A stretch of DNA of 42,887 nucleotides, taken from the NCBI GenBank assembly GCA_903914175.1, contig CAIWNX010000102.1:1-42887 (forward strand). Reading direction: 5' to 3'. A program made the position numbers and the translations under genes. The DNA comes from an uncultured beta proteobacterium. GTDB lineage: Bacteria; Pseudomonadota; Gammaproteobacteria; Burkholderiales; Burkholderiaceae_C. Under the pieces are notes generated by a model. It was given only the letters and a program-made list of their open reading frames with translations, had not been told where the DNA came from and made no database searches. Below are positions 8,189-16,500 of the stretch, piece after piece (position 1 is the stretch's first letter; every line of letters begins with the position of its first letter).

Positions 8189-9217
8189 ATGAAGCATTGT
8201 TTTTCAAAATCCATTCCGGTGTTGGCACTGCTGGCAGCTGGCATGGTGCAGGCACAGGAGGGCGGCACGGTCAATGCCATTTGCAGCACGGACCAGCCCT
8301 GGTGCGAGCGCGCGGCGCAGGAGTTCACGCGCGCCACCGGCATCAAGGTCTTGCAGTCGCACAAGGCCACCGGCGAGGCGGCGGCGCAGTTGCGCGCTGA
8401 AGCGGCCAACCCGAAAACCGATATCTGGTGGGGCGGCACGGGTGACCCCTTTCTGCAAGCGGCTGAACTCGGTCTGCTGCAAGCCTATCGACCGACCTAC
8501 CTCAATGATTTGCACAGCTGGAGCGTGCGCCAGTACGCGATGACGCAGAACATGGTGGGCGGCTTCTACACCTCGGCCATCGGCTTCGGCTGGAACACCG
8601 AGTTGCTGAAAAAGAAGAAGTTGGCCGAGCCCAAGTGCTGGGCCGATCTGATCAAGCCCGAATACAAGGGCGACATCGAAATCTCGCACCCGGCCTCCAG
8701 CGGCACCGCCTACACGATCCTGGCCGGCCTGGTGCAGTTGATGGGTGAAGAGCCGGCTTTCGACTACATGAAGAAGTTGCACAAGAACATCAGCAACTAC
8801 ACGCGCAGCGGCCAGGCGCAAGCACCCAACGTGGCCAAGGGCGAAGTGGCGATCGGCGTGAGTTTTGTATTTGGCTTTGACGGCTGGCGTCACAACAAGT
8901 ACCCGGTCAAGACCGCTTCACCGTGCGAGGGCACGAGCTACGAAGTCGGTGGCATCGCCCTGGTCAAGGGTCAGCGCAACCGCGAAGCGGCCAAGCGATA
9001 TTACGACTGGCTCATGAGCCCGCAGGGCCAAGCCATCGGCGCCCAGATGAACAGCTTGCAGGTGCCGGCCAACAAGACCTTCAAGCTCGATCCGCGCATC
9101 CCTTTGCTCGACGATGTGCGTCTGATCAAGTACGACTTCGAGAAGTATGGCAAGTCGGCTGAGCGGCGCCGCCTGCTGGAGCGCTGGACCAAAGAGGTCG
9201 AGTCCTTGCCGCGTTGA
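8189..9217 (+). CDS. AfuA-type (Fe3+-like) ABC substrate-binding protein, orphan
   Basis: Periplasmic binding protein of 342 residues in the type-2 binding-protein superfamily, COG1840 (AfuA/FbpA-like, iron(III) or small organic anions). A signal peptide covers about residues 1-22 (MKHCFSKSIPVLALLAAGMV, then QAQEGG). Typical segments are WWGGTGDPF near residue 78, GFGWNTELL, and the late YYDWLMSPQGQAIG. The ATG at 8189 has AGGAG 7 bases upstream; an earlier in-frame ATG at 8171 has none. No permease or ATPase is adjacent. The next gene starts at or inside its stop codon and encodes a lipase-like hydrolase, an unusual partner. The tyrosines that bind iron in FbpA cannot be assigned by eye, so the ligand is open. 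Confidence 0.88.
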   Translation: MKHCFSKSIPVLALLAAGMVQAQEGGTVNAICSTDQPWCERAAQEFTRATGIKVLQSHKATGEAAAQLRAEAANPKTDIWWGGTGDPFLQAAELGLLQAYRPTYLNDLHSWSVRQYAMTQNMVGGFYTSAIGFGWNTELLKKKKLAEPKCWADLIKPEYKGDIEISHPASSGTAYTILAGLVQLMGEEPAFDYMKKLHKNISNYTRSGQAQAPNVAKGEVAIGVSFVFGFDGWRHNKYPVKTASPCEGTSYEVGGIALVKGQRNREAAKRYYDWLMSPQGQAIGAQMNSLQVPANKTFKLDPRIPLLDDVRLIKYDFEKYGKSAERRRLLERWTKEVESLPR

Positions 9218-9222
9218 GTCGC

Positions 9223-10536
9223 ATGAAGAAGTTGCCCCAAGACAAGTCATCCGGACACTGGCGCGCTTCCGATTTGCGCGCCGTGGCGCAACTGGCAACC
9301 CAGGCCACGACGGCCGTGGCCCATATCGCCGAAGGTGTGCACCAGTCGGTCTGGGCCAGCATGGGCGTGCATGGCGGCAAGGATGCTGGGCAGACGCGTG
9401 GCATCACCCGCTTTGTTTACCAGGCGGTGCGCGGCATCACGCAACGGCTGGGTGACGGTGCGCAGACCGTGCTTGACAAGCTCACGCCGCTGCTGGAATC
9501 GACCGAGCAGGCCGCGCCCGGGTCACCGCAGCGCGAGGCCGTGCTGGCTGCGCTCAACGGTGTCATGGGTGACCGGCTGCTTGATGGCGGCAACCCGCTG
9601 GCCACGCCGATGACGTTGCGCTACCAGGGCGCTGTGCTCGATTGGCAGGCCTTGGCGCCGATGCCTGATGCCAGCGGCAAAGTGTTGTTGTTGATTCATG
9701 GTCTGTGCATGAACGATCTGCAGTGGCAGGCGCAGCACGGCGCGCAGGCCGTCAACCATGGCACGACGCTGGCGTCCGAGTTGGGCTACACGCCGGTTTA
9801 CCTGCGCTACAACTCGGGCTTGCACACCTCGCAGAACGGCCATGAACTGGCGCAGCAACTCGAACAACTGGTGACGCACTGGCCGGCGCCGCTGCAAGAG
9901 ATCACGGTGCTGGCGCACAGCATGGGCGGGCTGCTGATCCGCAGCGCGGTGCATGCGGCACGGCAAGCCGGTCTGCGCTGGCCCGAGCGGCTGAAGACCA
10001 TCGTTTTTCTCGGCACACCCCACCATGGCGCGCCGCTGGAGCGCGCCGGCAACTGGGCCGATGTCATCCTGGGCAGTACACCTTACACGCGCCCGTTTGC
10101 CCGCTTGGCCCAGTTGCGCAGCGCCGGCATCACCGACCTGCGCTATGGCCATGTGCTCGATTCCGACTGGCAGGGCCATGAACGCTTTCGCCGCAAGCCC
10201 GACAGCCGCGCGCCCTTGCCGCTGCCTGAGGGTGTCGCCTGTTACGCCGTGGCGGCAACGACCGCGGCCAAGCGCAGTCTGTTGGCTGATCGCCTGTTGG
10301 GGGATGGTCTGGTGCCGCTGCACAGCGCACTCGGCCAGCACGATGACGATCGGCGCACGCTGGCGTTTCCAAAAACCGCGCAATGGATCGCCTACCGCAC
10401 CAGCCACATGGCGCTGCTGAGCAGCCCGGCGGTGACGCGGCAGATTCTGCACTGGCTGTCATCCCGGCCCCCGCTTTCGTCATCCCGACCCCCGCTTTCG
10501 TCATCCCAGCCCCCGCTTTCGTCATCCCGGACCTGA
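9223..10536 (+). CDS. Lipase-like alpha/beta hydrolase with repeat-encoded tail
   Basis: Alpha/beta hydrolase of 437 residues in the PGAP1/triacylglycerol-lipase group. Motifs: the oxyanion strand VLLLIHGLCMNDLQW, nucleophile elbow AHSMGGLLIRSAVHA, FLGTPHHGAPLERAGNW, and a late RTSHMALLSSPAV carrying the catalytic His. No signal peptide is seen. The start is ATG 9223; an in-frame TTG at 9214 overlapping the TGA of the upstream gene (TTGA) is an alternative and would couple translation. The last 26 residues (from about 10459) are SSRPPLS-type heptads read from three 21-bp tandem repeats, and the stop codon lies in the loop of the adjacent hairpin. The native C-terminus probably ended near ILHWL, so the tail looks acquired. 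Confidence 0.85.
   Translation: MKKLPQDKSSGHWRASDLRAVAQLATQATTAVAHIAEGVHQSVWASMGVHGGKDAGQTRGITRFVYQAVRGITQRLGDGAQTVLDKLTPLLESTEQAAPGSPQREAVLAALNGVMGDRLLDGGNPLATPMTLRYQGAVLDWQALAPMPDASGKVLLLIHGLCMNDLQWQAQHGAQAVNHGTTLASELGYTPVYLRYNSGLHTSQNGHELAQQLEQLVTHWPAPLQEITVLAHSMGGLLIRSAVHAARQAGLRWPERLKTIVFLGTPHHGAPLERAGNWADVILGSTPYTRPFARLAQLRSAGITDLRYGHVLDSDWQGHERFRRKPDSRAPLPLPEGVACYAVAATTAAKRSLLADRLLGDGLVPLHSALGQHDDDRRTLAFPKTAQWIAYRTSHMALLSSPAVTRQILHWLSSRPPLSSSRPPLSSSQPPLSSSRT
10459..10521. repeat. Tandem 21-bp repeat, 3 copies
   Basis: Copies at 10459-10479, 10480-10500 and 10501-10521 follow the form TCATCCCRRCCCCCGCTTTC plus G and differ at one or two positions. Each begins with the same TCATCCCG that opens the adjoining dyad element. 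The array lies inside the hydrolase frame; because 21 is a multiple of three, changes in copy number keep the frame. Confidence 0.95.
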
Positions 10537-10588
10537 TCCGGGATCCAGTGCCGCGCGTACCCTGGATTGCGGGTCAAGCCCGCAATGA
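10522..10588. repeat. Intergenic dyad element, copy 1
   Basis: Hairpin A has stem ATCCCGGA/TCCGGGAT (10524-10531 with 10537-10544) and a 5-nt loop. A 21-nt middle segment (10545-10565) has complementary ends, ATCCAG and CTGGAT when flanking bases are counted. Hairpin B has stem ATTGCGGG/CCCGCAAT (10566-10573 with 10579-10586) and a 5-nt loop. The hydrolase stop codon TGA is in the loop of hairpin A. Confidence 0.93.
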
Positions 10589-10601
10589 CAAATTGAAGGT
10601 G

Positions 10602-10664
10602 TCATCCCGACCTCCGCTTTCGTCATCCCAGCCCCCGCTTTCGTCATCCCGACCCCCGCTTTTG
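10602..10664. repeat. Tandem 21-bp repeat, second block of 3 copies
   Basis: Copies at 10602-10622, 10623-10643 and 10644-10664 match the first block with few changes. Together with the following dyad they repeat the whole preceding arrangement at a constant offset of 143 bp, so the composite (array plus dyad) was duplicated as a unit. Confidence 0.95.
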
Positions 10665-10732
10665 TCATCCCGGACCTGATCCGGGATCCAGTGCCGCGCG
10701 TACCCTGGATTGCGGGTCGGAGCCCGCAATGA
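10665..10732. repeat. Intergenic dyad element, copy 2, with remnant
   Basis: Same structure as copy 1: hairpin A at 10667-10687, a 21-nt middle at 10688-10708, and hairpin B at 10709-10730 with a 6-nt loop. A remnant half-site (GGCCCGCAATGAC) follows near 10760. The hairpins lie between the convergent hydrolase and glnE genes and may block read-through in both directions, though no T-runs are present. Confidence 0.92.
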
Positions 10733-10782
10733 CAGGGAAGGGTCCGCAAGGACGAGCGGGGCCCGCAATGACAAATCAGATG

Positions 10783-13503
10783 TCAGAACACCGCGTTCCA
10801 CAGCGCCAGCACCGCCTCACGCTGCGTCGCCATTTCTGCCGTGTCGAAGTGGGTCGGCTCTTCGTTCAGGCGCGCCCGGTGTTGGATGTGACGCAGTTCG
10901 CGGTAGGCACCGGCGGCGGCGTGACCGACACCGTGCGGGAGAAGACCGAGCAGCTCGGCCGTCTCCAGTAGCGCGATGTTGCCGGTGTTGGCGGTCAGTT
11001 CGTCGTGCGACGCGGCGTTGCACAGCACCAGGTACTGCATGACGAACTCAACATCGATCATGCCGCCAGGGCTGTGCTTGACGTCGAAGTGTTCGCCGCG
11101 TACCGGGTGCGCGCTGCGTACACGCTCACGCATGCTGATGATCTCGTTCTTGAGGTCTGCCGCGTGCCGTGGCGAGGTAATCACTGCTTTGCGAATGGCA
11201 TCGAAGCGCTGGCGCAGCGCGTCGTCGCCGAGCACGAAACGCGCACGCGTCATGGCCTGGTGTTCCCAGGTCCAGGCGGTGTTGCTGCCGCGCTGCTGCT
11301 GGTAGTTGGCGTAGGCGTCGAAGGTGGTGATGAGCAGCCCGGAGTTGCCGTTGGGTCGCAGGTCGGTGTCGATCTCGTACAGGTCACCTTCACCGGTCTT
11401 GACGGTCAGCCAGTTGATGAGTTTGCGCACCAGGGCGGCATAGACTTCCGCAGCGCGCTCGTCCTCGTCTTCGTAAACAAAGACGATGTCCAGATCGCTG
11501 CCGTAGCCCAGTTCCTTGCCGCCGAGCTTGCCGTAGGCAATGATGGCGAACTGCGCTGTGTCGCGGTGCTTCTTGTTCAGGCGGCTCCAGCACCAGCGTG
11601 TCGTCACGCGCAATATCGCTTCGGCCAACGAACTCAGGTCGTCGGCCACCTGTTCCACTGTCAAGCGACCCTCGACGTCGCGCGCCAGGGTGCGGAACAC
11701 TTCGGCGTGGTGGGCGCGGCGCAGCAGGTTGAGCAGACCTTCGTCGTCGTCTTCGCCCGTGCCGGTCAGCGATTGGCGGCGGTGTTCGAGTTCGGCTTCG
11801 AACTCGGCTGCGGCAAAGCGCTCATCGAGCATGTCGGCATTGGCCAGTTCGTCGATCACGCCCGGGTGCAGCAGCAGGTAGCGCGCCGGCCAGCGCGCCG
11901 CACCCAGCAGTCGCAGCAGACGTTCGTGCACGTTGGGACGCTCTACCAGCAGCGCCAGATAACTTTCCCGGCGCAGCAGTGGCTCGATCCAGTCCACCAG
12001 GCGCACGGCCGCCGCTTCACTGACTTCACCCTCGTGTACCCACTGCGCCGTGCGCGAGAGCAGGCGCAGCAGACGGGCGCGCGAATCCTCGCGCAGGGCC
12101 AGCACGCGCGGGTGCGCACGCCAGGGTGCGACGCGCTCGCGCAAGGCACTGGGCAGCTGTTCGAGCAGTTCATCAAAGCCGGGGGCCCCTGTGGCCGCGG
12201 TGCCGCCAACGCAGGTCTTGCATTCTTTGTCAGCACTGCCACCGCCACCGCCGCCAAGCAGCGAATCGAATTCCTGCGCCACCAGTTCGCGGTGCGTGTT
12301 GAGCATGTGCAGCAGCCTGGGCACGCTGGCGCAGCCCATGCTGGCGGCAATCCATTCCAGATCGGGGTCTTGTGACGGCAGCACATGGGTCTGCTGGTCG
12401 TCGAGGTACTGGATGCGGTGTTCGATCCGGCGCAAAAAGTCGTAAGCCAGGGCCAGCGCTTCGGCGTTGGCCTTGGGCATGAGACCGGCCCGCGTCAGAC
12501 GCGGCAGGGCCGCCAGCGTCGGACGCGTGCGCAGCTCGGGGAACTGACCACCGCGCACCACCTGCAGCAACTGCACGATGAATTCAATTTCACGGATACC
12601 ACCGCGCCCGAGTTTGACGTCGTTGGCGCGTTCCGGGTGGCCGCTGCTGCGCTTGCTCGCGTGCTCGCGAATTTGCCGGTGCAGCACCCGCAGTGAGTCA
12701 AACACGCTGTAGTCCAGGTAGCGCCGAAAGACAAAGGGCAGCACCACCTCGCGCAGTCGTTGCGCCGCAGCGTTGTCGCTGCCACCCAGGTTCGCAACGA
12801 CCCGGCTCTTGAGCCAGGCGAAGCGCTCCCATTCGCGCCCCTGCACATGAAAATATTCTTCGAGTGCGCCCAGTGATACGGCGGGCGGCCCGGAGTTGCC
12901 GTTCGGGCGCAGCGCCAGGTCAACGCGAAAGACAAAGCCGTGTTCGGTGGTGTCGCCGACCATTGTGTAAATGGCGCGCACCGCCTTGGCGAAGTATTCC
13001 TGGTTCGAGATGCGGCCACGCCCTTGCGCGTCGCCAACGGTCTCGCCGTCTTCGTCGTAGATGTAGATCAGATCGATATCGCTGGAGACATTGAGCTCGC
13101 GCGCACCGAGCTTGCCCATGCCGATGATCCAGAGCAGGGCGCGTGCGCCGCTGGTGGCCAGTGGGCTGCCGTGGCTTTGGTCAAGTGTCTGCTGCACTTC
13201 GGCGCAGGCGCGTCGCAGTGCGAATTCGGCCAGTTCGGTCATGGCCTGCGTGATGTCCTGCAACGGCGCCTGCGCTTCGCAGTCCAGGCACAGCAGCCGC
13301 TCCAGTACCAGTTGACGCGTGATGCGCAGGGCGGCGGCGCTGTCATTGCCGCCGGCCTTGAGTGCATCAAAGCACAGCCCCATGCGTTCATGGTTGGGCA
13401 GGCCCGGCGCAAGCACCTGCATCTGGCCTTCAAAGCGGCGGCGCACGCGCTGGCAAAAACGCGAGTGCGAGGAAAGAGCCGGCCCGGTCATAATTCCTGT
13501 CAT
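10783..13503 (-). CDS. glnE: Bifunctional glutamine synthetase adenylyltransferase/adenylyl-removing enzyme
   Basis: GlnE adds AMP to, and removes it from, glutamine synthetase in response to PII and glutamine, controlling nitrogen assimilation. Both nucleotidyltransferase domains are seen: the N-terminal one (deadenylylation) with GMGKLGARELNVSSDIDLIY near residues 127-146, and the C-terminal one (adenylylation) with GKLGGKELGYGSDLDIVFVY near 655-674. Between them lies a Gly-rich linker (GGGGGG followed by SADKECKTC), which is unusual. At about 906 residues it is slightly short for the family. I prefer ATG 13503, which has GGAAAG 8 bases upstream; ATG 13491 is an alternative close to the usual family N-terminus. 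The frame continues upstream to 13722, but that overlaps the divergent YhdP-like gene. Confidence 0.93.
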   Translation of the reverse strand: MTGIMTGPALSSHSRFCQRVRRRFEGQMQVLAPGLPNHERMGLCFDALKAGGNDSAAALRITRQLVLERLLCLDCEAQAPLQDITQAMTELAEFALRRACAEVQQTLDQSHGSPLATSGARALLWIIGMGKLGARELNVSSDIDLIYIYDEDGETVGDAQGRGRISNQEYFAKAVRAIYTMVGDTTEHGFVFRVDLALRPNGNSGPPAVSLGALEEYFHVQGREWERFAWLKSRVVANLGGSDNAAAQRLREVVLPFVFRRYLDYSVFDSLRVLHRQIREHASKRSSGHPERANDVKLGRGGIREIEFIVQLLQVVRGGQFPELRTRPTLAALPRLTRAGLMPKANAEALALAYDFLRRIEHRIQYLDDQQTHVLPSQDPDLEWIAASMGCASVPRLLHMLNTHRELVAQEFDSLLGGGGGGSADKECKTCVGGTAATGAPGFDELLEQLPSALRERVAPWRAHPRVLALREDSRARLLRLLSRTAQWVHEGEVSEAAAVRLVDWIEPLLRRESYLALLVERPNVHERLLRLLGAARWPARYLLLHPGVIDELANADMLDERFAAAEFEAELEHRRQSLTGTGEDDDEGLLNLLRRAHHAEVFRTLARDVEGRLTVEQVADDLSSLAEAILRVTTRWCWSRLNKKHRDTAQFAIIAYGKLGGKELGYGSDLDIVFVYEDEDERAAEVYAALVRKLINWLTVKTGEGDLYEIDTDLRPNGNSGLLITTFDAYANYQQQRGSNTAWTWEHQAMTRARFVLGDDALRQRFDAIRKAVITSPRHAADLKNEIISMRERVRSAHPVRGEHFDVKHSPGGMIDVEFVMQYLVLCNAASHDELTANTGNIALLETAELLGLLPHGVGHAAAGAYRELRHIQHRARLNEEPTHFDTAEMATQREAVLALWNAVF

Positions 13504-13518
13504 ATCTTTTGCTTTCCC

Positions 13519-16500
13519 ATGATTGTTGCGACGCCTGACCCCTCCCCACCGCTGAAGACACTGGCCACCATTGCGCGCTGGTCCTTGGCTTTGACTGTCA
13601 CGGCGTGGCTTGCCTTTGGTGCGACTTGGGCGGCGTTGCACTGGCTCATTGTGCCGCGAATTGACGAATTGCGTCCGTGGCTGGAAGCGCGTGCCACGCA
13701 AGCGATGGGGGTGCCGGTTCATATTGGCACCATCAAAGCGCAGTCGGGCGGCATGATTCCGTCTTTTGAACTGAGCGATGTTCAGTTGCTCGATGGTCAG
13801 GGGCGGGCCGCCCTGCGTCTGCCGCGCGTGCTGGTGGCCCTGTCACCAGCCTCGCTGTGGCGATTGGGTTTTGAGCAGTTGTACATTGACCGCCCAGAGC
13901 TCGACATCCGGCGTGATCGCAACGGCAAGATCTTTGTTGCCGGCCTGGATTTTTCGAAAAAAGGGGAAGCGGATCCCGACAGCACCGACTGGTTTTTCTC
14001 GCAACTGGAGTTCGTCATCCGTGACGGCACCATTCAGTGGACGGATGAGTTGCGCGATGCGCCGCCGCTCGCGCTGGCCGCGGTGGACATTGTGTTGCGC
14101 AACAAGGGGCGACACCACGATCTGCGCGTCGACGCCACGCCGCCGACGCTGTGGGGCAGCCGCTTCAGCGTGCGCGGCATGTTCGAGCAGCCTTTGCTGT
14201 CCTTGCACAAGGGGCAGTGGCGCGACTGGAAGGGCCAGTTTTACGCCGAGTTGGGGCGGGTTGACCTTCTGGAACTGCGACGCTACGCGCCCATCGGCGT
14301 TGATCTGCACGCCGGCAATGGCGCGCTGACAGCCTGGGTCGATGTCAATCGGGGCCAGATCGTCGGCGCACTGGCCGATGTTGCGCTCGGGGAGGTCAGC
14401 GTGACCCTGGCCAGGGAGTTGCAGGCACTCGATCTGCTGTCGGTGCGGGGGCGCCTGGGCGGCAAGGTCTTGGCTTCGGGCTTTGAGTTTTCAACGCAGG
14501 CGCTGCAGTTCGAGACGCGTGACGGCCTGCACTGGCCCGGTGGCAATGTCAGCATCAGCTACCTCGGCTCCGAAGGTCACGTGGCAGCGCGCGGCGAACT
14601 CAAGGCCGACCGGCTTGATCTGGGTGCCTTGTCACAGATCGCCAACCGGCTGCCGTTTGAGCCGGGTTTGCGCGCGCAGTTACAGGCGCACGCACCCAAG
14701 GGACTGGTCGAGAGCCTGAATTTGAATTGGCAAGGTTCGGAAGGGAGCCAGTACACGGTCAAAGGTGTGGTGAGCCAACTCGAACTCCAACTGACGGCAA
14801 ACTCCCCCGGCGTGCGCGGCGCTCGCGTGGATTTCGACTTCAATCAGTCAGCCGGTCGGGCCGCGATTGCCATCGCGGGCGGCAGTCTGTCGGTGCCAGG
14901 CATTTTCGATGAACCACTGATCCCGGTGACGCAACTCGCAACCGAAGCGCGCTGGCAGGTGACAGGCGAGCACATCGCGCTGCAACTGTCCAATCTGAAG
15001 TTCAGCAACGCCGACGCACAGGGTGAGGCGCAGATCAAGTGGGAGACCAGCGACCCCGTGAAGTCGGCTGGCCACAGTCGCTTCCCCGGACTGCTGGACT
15101 TGCAGGGTACGCTCAGCCGTGCCGACGGTAGCCGGGTTTATCGCTATTTGCCAACCGTTATCTCGCGGCCGGTGCGCGATTACGTGCATGACTCAGTTGC
15201 GGCGGGCGTTGTCAGCGCGGCGCGCTTTCGGGTCCGGGGCGATTTGCACGACATGCCTTTTACCAACCCGAAACTCGGCGAGTTCCGGATTGCAGCCGAC
15301 GTTCGCAATGTCAATTACGCCTACGTGCCGCGCAAACTACAGCCGCGCGATGCCTTGCCCTGGCCGGCCCTGTCCCAACTCAGCGGCGAACTGGTGTTTG
15401 AGCGTGCGCAGATGCAGATCAAGGGCGCGCGCGCGCGCATTGGCGCCAATGCCGCCTTGCAGGTGAACAAGCTCGAAGCCACCATTGCCGATCTCAAGCA
15501 TGCGGTGGTCGCCGTTGACGCTGAAATCCGGGGCCCGCTGGGCGAGGCGATCGGCGTGGTCAATGGTTCGCCGCTGGGCGCCATGACCGGCCATGCGCTG
15601 GGGCGCGCCGTGGCCAGCGCCAATGCCGACTACAAGCTCAAGCTCTCCTTGCCGATTGCCAGCATCGACAAATCGACGGTGCAGGGCAGTGTGACGCTGG
15701 CGGGCAACGACATCCAGATGACACCCGAGACGCCCCGGATGGCGCGCGCGCGCGGTGTCGTAAATTTCACCGAGCGTGATGTCTCCCTGGTCGGCGCGCA
15801 GGCCAGCGTGCTCGGTGGCGAGATGCGTCTGGAAGGCGGCTCCACCTCGGGCAGCACGGCGCGTGCCGGCCAGTCCATGCTGTTTCGCGCCAGTGGCAGC
15901 GTGACGGCTGAAGGTTTGCGCCAGGCGCGCGAACTCGGTTTTGTGGCGCGCCTGGCGCAGCACGCCAGTGGCATGGCGGCTTACAGCGCGAGCCTGGGTT
16001 TTCGCCGGGGTGAGCCGGAACTGATTCTGTCAAGCAACCTGCAGGGTCTGGGCCTGAGTCTGCCCGCGCCCTTTGCCAAGAGTGCCGAATTGGCGATGCC
16101 CTTGCGCATGGAAACGGCGTTGCTGCGCGAGTCCATGACGCCCGGGCCAGCCGGGCCGTCGCGCCTGCGCGACCAGTTGACGCTGGAGCTGGGGCGTCTG
16201 GCCACGCTGAGCTATGTGCGCGATCTGTCGGGTGCCGAGCCGCGTGTCGTGCGCGGCAGCCTGGGCATCGGCCTGTCGGCGCAGGAGAGCGTGCCAATGC
16301 CCGACGAAGGCGTGGCCGCCAACATCAACCTGGGCGCGCTCGACCTGGACGCCTGGAGCGCGGTGCTGACGCAGGCGGCGGGCACCGCCCTGACCGAAGG
16401 CAACACACTGGGCTATCTGCCATCAAGCGTGGCCGTGCGTGCACGTGACATGACGCTGGGTGGGCGGCGCCTGAGCAACGTTGTGGCCGGTGCGACGCGT

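Noticed and set aside
10459-10732. Possible CRISPR array
   Set aside because: The units are head-to-tail 21-bp repeats without unique spacers, have only three copies per block, and no cas genes are present.
11005-12375. Long plus-strand open frame opposite glnE (456 codons)
   Set aside because: It is a GC-driven antisense shadow of glnE: no family motif, abnormal His/Gln/Val-rich composition, and the minus-strand frame has both nucleotidyltransferase motifs.
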